DNA of 64,000 nt from Actinomadura viridilutea (GCA_003001795.1 PVNI01000012.1:1-64000); one strand, 5' to 3'; positions 1 through 9,275 are shown, counted from the first letter of the stretch. Notes: generated from the letters alone by a model not told the origin. Program-made: numbers and translations.

Positions 1-18
1 AACTTCAACAAGGACTAA
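1..18 (+). CDS. 3' end of an unidentified gene (partial)
   Basis: Only the last five codons (Asn-Phe-Asn-Lys-Asp) and a TAA stop lie inside the window. The frame is chosen because a strong hairpin terminator follows 41 bases later on the same strand, which is what a gene end here would predict. There is too little sequence to name the product. Confidence 0.3.
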   Translation, partial: NFNKD

Positions 19-59
19 CCCTCCCGCACGAGCAGAGAGGTTCGTCCGCACCAGGCGTT

Positions 60-94
60 AGGGCCCGCACCGTGCACCACACGGCGCGGGCCCT
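60..94 (+). terminator. Intrinsic-type hairpin terminator
   Basis: A nine-base arm AGGGCCCGC (60-68) pairs exactly with GCGGGCCCT (86-94). After one A/C mismatch the stem continues with CCGTG/CACGG (70-74 with 80-84), leaving a five-base loop. There is no long T run, as is usual in high-GC actinobacteria. It would end transcription of the gene stopping at base 18. Confidence 0.7.
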
Positions 95-813
95 TCGCAT
101 ACGCCATCGAAGACGCCAGACACGCGCACCCTCGCCCCATCCCGCCGCAGAGCCGCCTTCCAAGGCCGTAGAGAGCCGCTAAAAGGCCGTACGCCGCCAC
201 GAAGACGTCCTGGCAGGAACGGCGGATTGGCCAACGAACCTGACCAGCGCACCCGCCAGTACGCCGCCGGCACCCGGACAAGGCCAAACGCTCGGCCGAT
301 CGTGTCGCTGACTGAGCACCGTGCTCCGCGTGGCCCGCGATGGGCGGAGGTACTCGCAAGATCAGGGGCGGCCGGCAACGACAGCACGCGGTTCGCTGCT
401 GCGAGGCACGCATTGTGCGCGTGGACATGCGCTGTGCAGCACGCCGAAGCCGTCCGTCTATGTCGCGGCCGCACCAGACTCGGTCGCGGCCGCACCAGAC
501 TCGCGGCCTCCCGCCCGCCAGCCGCGCCACCAGCCTGCCGCCGCGTTCTGGCGGCGCGCACAGCAGTTCTCTGCCTCCTGCGGGATCACCGTCCGGCGCG
601 TGTCTCCGCTCGCGGCCGTGGTGTGCACCTGGCCGCCGGGATCGTGCTCTGGCTCACTCGCGCCTTCTGGCCGCAGATCGCCGGCAAGGTCGAGCCGACC
701 AGCGCACGCTGCTGGACGATCGGGGTCTACGCCTCCGAGAGCGAACGTCGCGGTCTGGCCGGATGTCAGATGGCCATCACCGCGGCCTTCCAGCCGGCAG
801 CGGCGTCGGCGAC
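95..813. other. Intergenic stretch with no convincing gene
   Basis: About 720 bases between the terminator and the mutY tail. Open frames exist on both strands (for example 227-829 plus and 15-530 minus), but they overlap each other, are arginine, alanine and cysteine rich, and show no recognisable domain. One stretch (about 640-800 plus) reads like decayed coding sequence without family similarity I can name. A 21-base tandem duplication sits at 462-503. Confidence 0.5.
462..503. repeat. 21-bp tandem duplication
   Basis: Two identical, directly adjacent copies (462-482 and 483-503) of a 21-base unit beginning GTCGCGGCCGCACC and ending AGACTCG, inside otherwise gene-free DNA. Confidence 0.9.
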
Positions 814-857
814 CTTTCAGGACTGCTAGGTGGGGCTTTCAGGACTGCTAGGCGGGG
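814..857. repeat. 22-bp tandem duplication covering the mutY stop codon
   Basis: Copies at 814-835 and 836-857 differ at one base; each begins CTTTCAGGACTGCTAGG. The second copy contains the last three codons and the stop of mutY (minus strand, stop at 848-850). The first is a downstream echo that repeats the same gene end. Confidence 0.9.
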
Positions 858-1720
858 AGGGCGTAGCGGCCGTCGTCGAGGGGGTCGACGAGGCCGTCGG
901 CGACGAGGGCGTCCAAGGCGCGTTCGCGTTGGACGGCGTCCGACCACACGGCGTCCAGGGCGGACTTGTCCACCGGGCCGTCGGCGTCGCGCAGGACGGC
1001 CAGCAGGCGGCCCCGGCACTGCCGGTCGGTGCCCGCGTACCTCTGGCCGCGCCGCGGCGGGCCGTCGTAGGCGGGACGGCCGGCGGCGTGCCAGGCGCAG
1101 GACGACAGCACCGGGCAGTCCACGCACCGCGGCGTGCGGGCCGTGCAGACCAGCGCGCCCAGCTCCATGACGGCCACGGACCAGCGCGCCGCGGTGGGGG
1201 CGTCGTCGGGCAGCAGGGACTCGGCCAGCCGGACCTCGGCGGCGGTCTGCGAACGCGGCGGATACTCCTCGCCGGACACCAGGCGGGCCAGCACCCGCCG
1301 GACGTTGGTGTCGAGGACGGCGTGCCGCTGCCGGAACGCGAAGCTCGCCACGGCGGCGGCGGTGTAGGCGCCGATGCCGGGCAGCGCCAGCAGCTCCTCG
1401 TGCGAGGAGGGCACGCGGCCGCCGTGCCGTTCGACGATCACCCGGGCGGCCTCGTGCAGGCGCAGCGCGCGGCGCGGATACCCCAGGCGGCCCCAGGCGC
1501 GCACCGCCTCACCGGACGGCTCGGCCGCCAGCGCCGCCGGTTCGGGCCAGCGGGCCATCCACTCCCGCCAGACCGGCAGCACGCGGGCCACCGGCGTCTG
1601 CTGCAGCATGATCTCGCTGACCAGGACGCCCCACGGGGTGGCGTCCGGCGCGCGCCACGGCAGGTCCCGGGCGTTGGCGGCATACCAGTCGAGGATCGCC
1701 TCGGTGACGGTCGGCTTCAT
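848..1720 (-). CDS. mutY: A/G-specific adenine DNA glycosylase MutY
   Basis: Base-excision repair enzyme that removes adenine mispaired with 8-oxoguanine or guanine. The 290-residue product has the catalytic-glutamate segment SEIMLQQTPVARV near residue 35. The helix-hairpin-helix LPGIGAYTAAAV and the conserved Asp in HAVLDTNVRR follow near 110-135. A C-x6-C-x2-C-x5-C [4Fe-4S] cluster lies near 200 (C-TARTPR-C-VD-C-PVLSS-C). Length fits actinobacterial MutY. The start is the ATG giving MKPTVTEAI; the frame is open further upstream, but family similarity begins there. It is divergent from the lipoprotein gene at 1787. disA and radA nearby match the usual actinobacterial repair neighbourhood. 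Confidence 0.95.
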   Translation of the reverse strand: MKPTVTEAILDWYAANARDLPWRAPDATPWGVLVSEIMLQQTPVARVLPVWREWMARWPEPAALAAEPSGEAVRAWGRLGYPRRALRLHEAARVIVERHGGRVPSSHEELLALPGIGAYTAAAVASFAFRQRHAVLDTNVRRVLARLVSGEEYPPRSQTAAEVRLAESLLPDDAPTAARWSVAVMELGALVCTARTPRCVDCPVLSSCAWHAAGRPAYDGPPRRGQRYAGTDRQCRGRLLAVLRDADGPVDKSALDAVWSDAVQRERALDALVADGLVDPLDDGRYALPA

Positions 1721-1774
1721 GACGACTGGCCATTGTGGCACGGCGGGTCGCCGGTCCCTCGAAGATCGACCATG

Positions 1775-1780
1775 CATACT
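1775..1780 (+). promoter_or_regulatory. -10 element, probable leaderless start
   Basis: CATACT lies exactly six bases before the ATG at 1787, so transcription would begin at or next to the start codon. No Shine-Dalgarno sequence is visible. No good -35 box was seen. Confidence 0.4.
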
Positions 1781-1786
1781 GTCCGC

Positions 1787-2386
1787 ATGGGCGCTGACAC
1801 CGGACGTGACGACGGTGCGGTCGACCGGTACTGGCGGCGGCGGGCCACCGTCCTCGCCGCCGTGCTCGGCGTCCTGGTGGCGCTGGTCTACGGCTGCGGC
1901 GACGACGAGGAGACCACGGCCGACGGCCCCACCGACGCGCCCACCGTCCCCGCTGTGACGCCGACCGTCACGGTGACGAAGCGCGTCCGGGCCTCGCCCA
2001 CCCGGCGCGGCGGCGCCTGCGCCAAGGAGGACCTGGTGCTCGGCCTGGCCATGACCAGGGACGTCTTCGTCGGCGCGCAGCGGCCGCGGTTCATCGCGAC
2101 CATCGTCAACGTCGGGCCGGGCGCGTGCACCTACGACGGCGACCTCGACGTGCGGGTGACGTCCGGGCCCGACCGGATCTGGTCGTCCGGCCGGTGCGCC
2201 CGCGGCGCCTCCGGGCGTTTGACGCTGCTGCGCGGCGTCCCCCACGTCGTGACGGTGACCTGGGACCGCAGGCGCAGCCCGGACGACTGCCGGGCCAGGG
2301 GACTGCCCGCGCGGCCCGGCACGTACATCGCCACCGCGCGGTCCGGCGACCTCAAGCCCGCCAGGCGCGTGTTCCATCTGCGGTGA
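1787..2386 (+). CDS. Putative exported lipoprotein, function unknown
   Basis: The 199-residue product has a short charged N-terminus, one hydrophobic segment (about residues 20-37) and a lipobox-like end VYGC. A Thr/Pro-rich linker (about 40-70) follows, then a folded-looking domain with four further cysteines near ACAKE, GACTY, GRCAR and DDCRA, possibly two disulfides. The tyrosine in the lipobox is atypical, so a plain membrane anchor is possible. The ATG at 1772 would add five residues; 1787 was chosen for the -10 spacing. I do not recognise the family. The position beside mutY and disA does not suggest a role. Confidence 0.7.
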   Translation: MGADTGRDDGAVDRYWRRRATVLAAVLGVLVALVYGCGDDEETTADGPTDAPTVPAVTPTVTVTKRVRASPTRRGGACAKEDLVLGLAMTRDVFVGAQRPRFIATIVNVGPGACTYDGDLDVRVTSGPDRIWSSGRCARGASGRLTLLRGVPHVVTVTWDRRRSPDDCRARGLPARPGTYIATARSGDLKPARRVFHLR

Positions 2387-2427
2387 GCGGACGATCCGGC
2401 CGTCTCGGGGGCGGTCGGAATCCGCGG

Positions 2428-3546
2428 TCAGACGTAGCGTTCCAGAATCGACGACTCGGCCAGGCGGGACAGGCCCTCGCGGACGCTGCGCGCGCGGGAC
2501 TCGCCGACGCCGCCGACGGCCTGCAGGTCGTCGATGCTGGCCGCCAGCAGCTTCTGCAGGCCGCCGAAGTGCTCGACCAGGCGCTCGACGACCAGGCTGG
2601 GCAGCCGCGGCACCTTCGCCAGCAGCCGGTACCCCTTGGGGCTGACCGGCAGGTCGAGGGCGTCCGGGCCGGTGAAGCCCATCACCTCGGCCACCGTGGA
2701 CAGGTCGAGCAGCTCGTTGGCCGACAGCCGGTCCAGCGCGGTCAGCACGGCGTCCACGCCGCGCGCCCGGGCGGTGTCGGACGGGTAGTCCCGCACGATC
2801 AGCTCGCGGTCGACGTCCACCCCGGACACCAGCTCGTCCAGCTGCAGCGACAGCAGCCGGCCGTCGGTGCCGAGCTCGACCACGTATCCCTCGATCTCGT
2901 CGGCGATGCGGCGGACCATCTCCAGGCGCTGCACGACCGCGCTGACGTCGCGCACCGTGACCAGGTCCTCGATCTCCAGCGCCGACAGCGTGCCGGACAC
3001 CTCGTCCAGCCGCAGCTTGTAGCGCTCGAGGGTGGCCAGCGCCTGGTTGGCCTTCGACAGGATCGCGGCCGAGTCCTCCAGCACGTAGCGGGTGCCGTCG
3101 AGGTACAGGGCGATGATGTGCATCGACTGGCTGACCGAGATGACCGGGTGGCCGGTCTGCCGGGCGACGCGTTCGGCGGTCCGGTGCCGGGTGCCCGACT
3201 CCTCGGTGGGGATCGTCGAGTCGGGGACCAGATGCACGGCGGCGCGCACGATCCGCGTGTGCGTGTTGTCGAGGACGATCGCCCCGTCCATCTTGGCCAG
3301 CTCGCGCAGCCGGGTGGCGGAGAACTCCACGTCGAGCTCGAACCCGCCGGTGCACAGTTCCTCGACGAGCTTGTCGTAGCCGAGGACGATCAGGGCTCCG
3401 GTGTGCCCCCGCAGGATGCGCTCCAGCCCGTCGCGTATCGCGGTGCCCGGGGCTACCGCGGCGAGCGTGGCGCGGCGTCGTTCGTCATGACTTTTGTCGT
3501 GTGTTGGCACCTGGCCCCCGGAGTTCTGGTCGGCGTCAGTTGTCAT
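2428..3546 (-). CDS. disA: Diadenylate cyclase DisA (DNA integrity scanning protein)
   Basis: Makes cyclic di-AMP from two ATP and senses branched DNA. The 372-residue form has the DAC domain after VAPGTAIRDGLERILRG, with the DGA motif (DGAIVLDN) and the RHR motif (GTRHRTAERVA) that bind and condense ATP. A helical linker and a C-terminal helix-hairpin-helix domain follow (AVGGVGESRARSVREGL). The frame stays open to 3693, but DisA proteins normally have 20-30 residues before VAPGT, so the ATG at 3546 was chosen. A GTG at residue 13 behind a G-rich stretch is an alternative. It lies downstream of radA on the same strand, the standard radA-disA pairing; in Bacillus RadA restrains DisA. Confidence 0.95.
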   Translation of the reverse strand: MTTDADQNSGGQVPTHDKSHDERRRATLAAVAPGTAIRDGLERILRGHTGALIVLGYDKLVEELCTGGFELDVEFSATRLRELAKMDGAIVLDNTHTRIVRAAVHLVPDSTIPTEESGTRHRTAERVARQTGHPVISVSQSMHIIALYLDGTRYVLEDSAAILSKANQALATLERYKLRLDEVSGTLSALEIEDLVTVRDVSAVVQRLEMVRRIADEIEGYVVELGTDGRLLSLQLDELVSGVDVDRELIVRDYPSDTARARGVDAVLTALDRLSANELLDLSTVAEVMGFTGPDALDLPVSPKGYRLLAKVPRLPSLVVERLVEHFGGLQKLLAASIDDLQAVGGVGESRARSVREGLSRLAESSILERYV

Positions 3547-3781
3547 CGAGGAACCCGCGGACGGTTCCCCCTGGTCTGTTGTCCCCCTCCGTCTGGAGGG
3601 CGATGCCTCCCGTCGCGCCGTACTGGCGGCCGCGGGCTGGCCCTGCTTCGCCGACCCCGGGCCGCCGCGTCGCGGTCCTCCGGTGGTCTCCACAGGCCGT
3701 CGCCGCCGGTGCGGCGGCCCTGGAGATATTACGCGGCTCCTGACGTCCCGGTCATGCCCCCCTGAATGATCGTTGCCGAGG

Positions 3782-5200
3782 TCAGGGGGCGGTGAAGGCG
3801 ACCTGGAGGGCCTGGGTGAGGCTGTCGACCTCCATCACCTTCATGCCCTCGTAGCTGGTCAGCTGCGGATCGGCCCGCTTGAGCGGGGTGCCGTCGCCCA
3901 GCTCCAGGGAGCCGCGGGGCACCACCGCGTACTTGAAGCCGAGCCGGGCCGCCTCGGCCAGGCGCCGCTGGACGCCGGGCACGACCCGCACCTCTCCGGC
4001 CAGGCCGACCTCGCCGAGCGCGATGAGCTGGGCCGACAGCGGCTGGTCGACGGTGGACCCGGCCACCGCCAGGGCCAGCGCCAGGTCGACGGAGGTCTCG
4101 CTGAGCCGGACGCCGCCGACCGTGGAGACGTACACGTCCTTCTCGTGCATGGAGATCTTGCAGCGCTGCGCCAGCACCGCCAGCACCATCGCCACCCGGG
4201 AGGAGTCCAGGCCGGACGACGCGCGGCGCGGCGACGGCAGGAAGGACTTGGCGACCAGCGCCTGCACCTCGGCGACCAGCGGGCGGCGGCCCTCCAGCGT
4301 GACCGTGACGCAGGTGCCGGGGACGGGCTCGTCGCGGCGGGTCAAGAACAGGCCGCTGGGGTCGGGCAGCCCGACGATGCCGACCTCGGACAGGTCGAAG
4401 CAGCCCAGCTCGTCGGTGGGGCCGTAGCGGTTCTTCACCGCGCGGATCATCCGCAGCCGGCTGTGCCGGTCGCCCTCGAAGTACAGCACCACGTCCACCA
4501 GGTGCTCCAGCAGCCGGGGCCCGGCGATCGCGCCCTCCTTGGTGACGTGGCCGACCAGCACCGCGGTCATGCCGCGTTCCTTGGCCACCCGGATCAGGTT
4601 GGCGGTGACCTCGCGGATCTGGGTGACGCCGCCGGGCGTGCCGTCCACCTCGGCGCTGCCGATGGTCTGGATGGAGTCGACGACCAGCAGCGCGGGCTCC
4701 ACGTCCTCGATGTGGCCGAGCACCGCCGACAGCTCGGTCTCCGCGGCGAGGTAGAGGTCGTCGGTGACGGCGCCGACGCGGTCGGCGCGCAGCCGCACCT
4801 GCTCGGCGGACTCCTCTCCCGTGACGTACAGCACGGGCGTGCGGCCCTCTTCGGACTTGGCGGCGAGCGCGGCGACCTCCAGCAGCAGCGTGGACTTGCC
4901 GATGCCGGGCTCCCCGGCGAGCAGCAGCACGGCTCCGGGCACCATGCCGCCGCCGAGGACGCGGTCGAGCTCGTCCAGGCCGGTGGGGCGGGTCCGCGCG
5001 GTCCGCACGTCCACCTGGCCGATGGGGCGGGCGGGCGCGGTGACGGGTCCGGCGGCCACCACCCGCGGCGGCGCGGCCGTGCCCGCCTCGCCGACCGAGC
5101 CCCACGTCTGGCATTCGCCGCAGCGCCCCACCCACTTCGACGTCTGCCAGCCGCACTCCGAGCAGCGGTACGCCGCCTTCGCGGTCTTCGCCTTCGCCAT
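3782..5200 (-). CDS. radA: DNA repair protein RadA/Sms
   Basis: RecA-like ATPase that processes branched recombination intermediates. The 472-residue product has an N-terminal C4 zinc finger (CSECGW then CGEC, about residues 13-30) and a Walker A motif GEPGIGKST near 95. Walker B is ALLVVDSI, the RadA-specific KNRYG motif lies near 255, and a C-terminal Lon-protease-like domain carries no obvious protease dyad. Length and order are typical. It starts at ATG 5200 (MAKAKTAKAAYRC). disA lies 235 bases downstream on the same strand and is probably co-transcribed. Confidence 0.97.
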   Translation of the reverse strand: MAKAKTAKAAYRCSECGWQTSKWVGRCGECQTWGSVGEAGTAAPPRVVAAGPVTAPARPIGQVDVRTARTRPTGLDELDRVLGGGMVPGAVLLLAGEPGIGKSTLLLEVAALAAKSEEGRTPVLYVTGEESAEQVRLRADRVGAVTDDLYLAAETELSAVLGHIEDVEPALLVVDSIQTIGSAEVDGTPGGVTQIREVTANLIRVAKERGMTAVLVGHVTKEGAIAGPRLLEHLVDVVLYFEGDRHSRLRMIRAVKNRYGPTDELGCFDLSEVGIVGLPDPSGLFLTRRDEPVPGTCVTVTLEGRRPLVAEVQALVAKSFLPSPRRASSGLDSSRVAMVLAVLAQRCKISMHEKDVYVSTVGGVRLSETSVDLALALAVAGSTVDQPLSAQLIALGEVGLAGEVRVVPGVQRRLAEAARLGFKYAVVPRGSLELGDGTPLKRADPQLTSYEGMKVMEVDSLTQALQVAFTAP

Positions 5201-5386
5201 GGCTTGAAACAGTACGGGCCGCCGCCGACAGTGCGCCCCCAGCGTCGCCCACTGGTCAAAATCATGTAGCGCTTCGTCATCGGATAGTGACTCTGCGTAT
5301 CGAGATCACGTATGGTCGGTGCCGATCGTGCGCTTCGGGACGAAGGCCGCGTGGCACTCGGCGGCCGAGCGGGAGGACCGGTGGTC

Positions 5387-6259
5387 ATGCGCGGGAAGCG
5401 GATACTGGGCGTCGGAGCGTTCGCGGCGACCTTGGCGGCGGGGACGCCCGCGGCGGTCGCGCACTCCGTCCAGGCGCGGGCGGGCGTACGGTACGTGGCC
5501 CTCGGCGACTCCTTCACCGCCGGACCGGGGATCCCGAAGCAGCACGGAAAGCCCGCCGGATGCCGGCGCTCCAACCGCAACTACCCGTCGCTCGTCGCCG
5601 CGCAGCTGAAAATGCGGCTCACCGACGTCAGCTGCACCGGCGCCCGCATCCGCCATCTGACCGAGTCGCAGCGCACGTCGTCGGGCACCAACCCGCCGCA
5701 GCTCAACGCGCTCAGACGCGACACCACCCTGGTCACCGTGGGGATCGGCGGCAACGACATCGGATTCGGCGAGATCGCGCTCAAGTGCGGCGTCCTCAGC
5801 GTCACCAGCCCCAACGGCGCGCCGTGCGCCACCCGGTACGCCGACACGTTCAACGAGCGGCCCGACCGGATCCGCCCGCTGATCGGCGACATGCTGCGCC
5901 GCATCCGCGCCCGGGCCCCGCGCGCCCGCGTGCTGGTCGTCGGCTACCTGCGGCTGCTGCCGGAGAAGCGGGGCTGCTGGCCCGCGGTCCCGGTCGCCCA
6001 GGGCGACCTGGCCTTCCTGGACGCCCTGGAGCGCGATCTGAACCGGGTGCTGGCCGAGCAGGCGCGCGCCCACGGCGCGATGTTCGTCGACGCCTACCGG
6101 GGCGGCGAGGGGCACGACATGTGCGCCCCCGCCCAGCGCAGGTGGGTCGAGGGCGTCCTGTCGGCCAAGAACGCCGCCCCCATCCACCCCAACGCGGCGG
6201 GCATGCGCGAGGTCGCCGACCGCGTGGTGCGCACGCTCGCCCGGCTCGAGCAGGTCTGA
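5387..6259 (+). CDS. Secreted SGNH/GDSL hydrolase (lipase/esterase-like)
   Basis: The 290-residue product has a signal peptide (MRGKRILGVGAFAATLAAG, cleavage likely after AVAH or nearby). It is followed by SGNH block I GDSFTAGPG with the nucleophile Ser, block III GIGGNDIGFG and the catalytic His block IHPNAAG near the C-terminus. Six cysteines suggest disulfides, as in the Streptomyces extracellular lipases of this family. Substrate cannot be told from sequence. Start at ATG 5387 is behind GGGAGG (5371-5376); GTG 5381 is an alternative. It converges with the hydrolase gene ending at 6278 (18 bases apart). Confidence 0.88.
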   Translation: MRGKRILGVGAFAATLAAGTPAAVAHSVQARAGVRYVALGDSFTAGPGIPKQHGKPAGCRRSNRNYPSLVAAQLKMRLTDVSCTGARIRHLTESQRTSSGTNPPQLNALRRDTTLVTVGIGGNDIGFGEIALKCGVLSVTSPNGAPCATRYADTFNERPDRIRPLIGDMLRRIRARAPRARVLVVGYLRLLPEKRGCWPAVPVAQGDLAFLDALERDLNRVLAEQARAHGAMFVDAYRGGEGHDMCAPAQRRWVEGVLSAKNAAPIHPNAAGMREVADRVVRTLARLEQV

Positions 6260-6277
6260 CCCGGGACGCCGCGCGGC

Positions 6278-7336
6278 TCAGGCGGCCGCGGCGGTGCGGG
6301 CGCGTCCGATCAGGTCGGCCAGATGGCCGGAGACCACGTCCGGGCGTTCGAACATCGCCATGTGCCCGGTGGCGGGGAGGACCTCCAGACGGGCGGACGG
6401 GACGCAACCGGCGATCTTGAGGCTGTGCTCGACCGGGGTGAGCCGGTCGTTCTCCGCGCCGATGACCAGGGTGTCGGCGGGGGCCAGGGTGGCGCACTCG
6501 CTGATCACCTCGGTGCTGATCATGGAGTGCAGGAAGTCGAACAGGGCGTCCATGCGGGTCTCGGCGAGCATCTGCTCGCTGAACTCGATCGCGGCGGGGC
6601 TGGCGTCCGGGCCGAACGCGATGAGGTCCTCGATCAGCATGGAGCCGTCGCGGCCCAGATGGCGCACCTTCTCGATGAGGGCCGCGCTCGCGCCGGCGGC
6701 GCGCAGGGCGGGCGGGATCACCCGCTGCGTGGTGCGGGCCAGGATGCCGGGCAGGCCCAGCGGGGCCTCGCCCAGGGAGCCGGACGACGTGCACACCAGG
6801 GCGACGCCCACCACCGTGCTGCCGATCCGGTCGGGGTACTCGTCGGCGTACCGCATGATCGTCATGCCGCCCATGGAGTGGCCGACCAGGACGACCGGGG
6901 TCCCGGCGGGGACGGTCTGGTCGATGACGGCGGCCAGGTCGTGCGCCAGGCGGGGCAGCCCGTAGCCGTCGCGGTCGCCGCCGTCGGAGCGGCCGTGGCC
7001 GCGCTGGTCCCAGAACACCAGGCGGGCCTGCCCGCGCAGGGCCTTGCGCTGGAAGTGCCAGGAGTCCTGGGTGAGCGTCCAGCCGTGGCAGAACACCACG
7101 GCCAGGTCGGTGCGGTCCTCGCCGTCGATCTCGGCGTACAGGCGCGTGCCGTCGTCGGCGCGCACCGGCACCGGGCGGCCGCGCAGGGAGCCGAACGGCT
7201 CCGCGGCGTACGGGTCGGGGCGCAGACGCAGGCGGCGGACGGCGCGGCGCTGGGCGGCCCACCCGACGCCGGCGGCACCCGCGGTCAGCGCGGTGGCGGT
7301 GAGGATGGCGCGGCTCGTCCGTGCGGCACGGCCCAT
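6278..7336 (-). CDS. Alpha/beta-hydrolase fold protein, membrane-anchored or exported
   Basis: The 352-residue product has a hydrophobic N-terminal segment (about residues 8-27). Then come the oxyanion motif FCHGWTL, a WDQRGHGRS strand-turn, the nucleophile elbow GHSMGG near residue 150, the acid AENDRLTP and the catalytic His in ATGHMAMFERP near 325. This is a complete Ser-Asp-His triad of the serine hydrolase superfamily. The reaction is unknown. The start is firm: a GGGAGGGGAC Shine-Dalgarno lies just before ATG 7336. Confidence 0.85.
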   Translation of the reverse strand: MGRAARTSRAILTATALTAGAAGVGWAAQRRAVRRLRLRPDPYAAEPFGSLRGRPVPVRADDGTRLYAEIDGEDRTDLAVVFCHGWTLTQDSWHFQRKALRGQARLVFWDQRGHGRSDGGDRDGYGLPRLAHDLAAVIDQTVPAGTPVVLVGHSMGGMTIMRYADEYPDRIGSTVVGVALVCTSSGSLGEAPLGLPGILARTTQRVIPPALRAAGASAALIEKVRHLGRDGSMLIEDLIAFGPDASPAAIEFSEQMLAETRMDALFDFLHSMISTEVISECATLAPADTLVIGAENDRLTPVEHSLKIAGCVPSARLEVLPATGHMAMFERPDVVSGHLADLIGRARTAAAA

Positions 7337-7477
7337 TCGGGTCCCCTCCCGTCAAGGTGGCGGATGGCGGTTGAATTGTCATATACGCGCCCATCTGCGG
7401 CCAGACCCGCGGAGCGTTTGTGACCAACCAGTCAGTAACCGGGGTGCGCCGGCACCGGCGTCACCGCCCCGGCGCCC

Positions 7478-8176
7478 TCAGGGGCACCGCCACCACAGGT
7501 TGACGGCGTAGTCCACCTCGCAGCCCTCGTGCTCGCGCAGGAACTCCTCGGCCAGCTCGGCGGGGAACTCGATGCGCAGCACCGCGGCAAGGTCCGCGCG
7601 GCTGGCGAACGACCAGCGGATCATCAGCGGCTCGCGCGCGAAGCCCTGCCGGGCCCAGAACCGCTCCACCGCGTCCGGGTCGTAGGAGGGCAGGCCGCGC
7701 CGGAACCAGCGGCCGAACGTGGAGCGGGTGGCGTCGTTGTCGATGATGAAGATCGCGCCGCCGCGCCGGACCACCCGCGACAGCTCGGCCAGGCCCGGCT
7801 CGCAGCCGGGGCCGAAGAAGTACGCCCAGCGGACGTGCACGACGTCCACCGAGGCGTCCGGGAGCGGGATCGCCTGGGCGGCGCCCACGCGGACCGACAC
7901 GTTCGGATGGTCGCGCACCCGCCGCCGGGCCGCGGCGGCCAGCGCCGAATGCGGCTCCACCCCGATGACCCGCGCCGCCTCGCGGGCGAACCGCGGCAGG
8001 TGGAACCCGGTGCCGCAGCCCAGGTCGAGCACCGTCGCCCCGGCCCACGGCCGGATCGCCCACATCGCCGACTCCAGCGTCCCGTCGGGGTCGACGGCCC
8101 GGTTCTCGATCTCGTAGACCTGGGGAGAATTCCAGATGTTGGGGCTGGGCACGGCGCCCGGCGCGATCTCGACCAC
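7478..8176 (-). CDS. SAM-dependent class I methyltransferase
   Basis: The 232-residue product has the SAM-binding motif I VLDLGCGTGFHLP near residue 50, motif II acidic residue in VIGVEPHS, and the motif IV region DVVHVRWAYFFGP. It is a Methyltransf_11-like protein; the acceptor is unknown. It starts at GTG 8176 without a clear Shine-Dalgarno, so the start is tentative. It is divergent from the epimerase at 8373. Confidence 0.8.
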   Translation of the reverse strand: MVEIAPGAVPSPNIWNSPQVYEIENRAVDPDGTLESAMWAIRPWAGATVLDLGCGTGFHLPRFAREAARVIGVEPHSALAAAARRRVRDHPNVSVRVGAAQAIPLPDASVDVVHVRWAYFFGPGCEPGLAELSRVVRRGGAIFIIDNDATRSTFGRWFRRGLPSYDPDAVERFWARQGFAREPLMIRWSFASRADLAAVLRIEFPAELAEEFLREHEGCEVDYAVNLWWRCP

Positions 8177-8372
8177 GAGGACAGAGCGTAGTCATCCGGC
8201 CCCGCGCCAAATAAGATCACCTGGGTCGGAGGGTAACTTCGGGCGTCCGGGCGCATAGGCTTTGCGTTGCGTGAGCGCCGTCGGCGGAGCGGGCCGCTCC
8301 GGTCCGTGCGGCGCGGCGCACGACGGACACAGCCGCACCACACTGCCGAGCGATCATTATGGCGAGGGAGCC

Positions 8373-9275
8373 TTGACTCCGCAGCACAACGGCGCCGTTC
8401 CGCCCGCGATTCGCGTGCCGGACGCGCCGATCACGCTGTCCACCGCGTCGGTCTACCCGGAGAAGGTGCCCAGCGCCTTCGAGATTGCCGCGCTGCTGGG
8501 GTACGACGGCGTGGAGATCATGGTGTCCACGGACGCGTCCTCGCAGGACCTCAACGTGCTGCGCCGTCTGTCGGACTACCACCAGGTCCCCATCCGGTCG
8601 ATCCACGCCCCGTGCCTGCTGCTCACGCAGCGGGTGTGGGGGCGCGAGCCGTGGGGGAAGCTGATGCGGTCCAAGGAGGTGGCCGAGGCCCTGGGCGCCG
8701 ACGTGGTCGTCGTCCACCCGCCGTTCCGCTGGCAGCGGGAGTACGCGCGCGAGTTCGTCCAAGGGCTCGCCCGCATGCAGGAGGAGACGGACGTCCTGTT
8801 CGCGGTGGAGAACATGTTCCCGCTGAAGGCGCGGGGCGCCGAGGCGGGCATGTACGCGCCCGACTGGAACCCGGTCGGCCAGGACTACCCGCACGTCACG
8901 CTGGACCTGTCGCACACCGCCGTGTCCGGCTCGGACGCGATGGACATGGCGGAGCAGCTCGGCGACCGGCTGCGCCACGTCCACCTCGCCGACGGCGTGG
9001 GCATCACCAACAAGGACGAGCACCTGGTGCCGGGGCGCGGGAACCAGCCGTGCGGACCGTTCCTTGAGCGGCTCGCCGACACCGGCTACCGCGGCCACAT
9101 CGTGCTGGAGGTCAACACGCGCCGCGCCAGCAGCCGCACCGAGCGCATGGAGGACCTGGCCGAGGCGCTGGCCTTCGCCCGCCTGCACCTGGCGGCCGCC
9201 GCGTCCATGGACGACAAGGCGCGCACCTGGGAGGTCACCCCGGGCGGTGAGATCTCCCAGCGGGGAGCGCGATGA
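8373..9275 (+). CDS. Sugar phosphate isomerase/epimerase (TIM barrel, AP-endonuclease-2 family)
   Basis: The 300-residue product resembles the xylose-isomerase-like TIM barrels represented by Rv0498 in M. tuberculosis, near proC in both genomes. Metal-site motifs are the Glu in FAVENMFPL, the LDLSHTAVSG strand, HVHLADG and the ending VLEVNTRR. The reaction is unproven. I chose the TTG at 8373 because GAGGGAG lies two bases before it and homologous sequence starts there; the frame extends to 8262. The stop overlaps the tetR start by ATGA, so the pair is translationally coupled. Confidence 0.8.
   Translation: MTPQHNGAVPPAIRVPDAPITLSTASVYPEKVPSAFEIAALLGYDGVEIMVSTDASSQDLNVLRRLSDYHQVPIRSIHAPCLLLTQRVWGREPWGKLMRSKEVAEALGADVVVVHPPFRWQREYAREFVQGLARMQEETDVLFAVENMFPLKARGAEAGMYAPDWNPVGQDYPHVTLDLSHTAVSGSDAMDMAEQLGDRLRHVHLADGVGITNKDEHLVPGRGNQPCGPFLERLADTGYRGHIVLEVNTRRASSRTERMEDLAEALAFARLHLAAAASMDDKARTWEVTPGGEISQRGAR

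Noticed and set aside
227..829. 200-codon plus-strand ORF before mutY
   Set aside because: Overlapped by equally long frames on both strands, Cys/Arg/Ala rich, contains the 21-bp tandem repeat, and shows no known domain.
848..3355. 835-codon minus-strand open frame spanning mutY and beyond
   Set aside because: Only the part up to 1720 is MutY; the upstream extension runs antisense through the lipoprotein gene and out of frame through disA, a GC-rich shadow.
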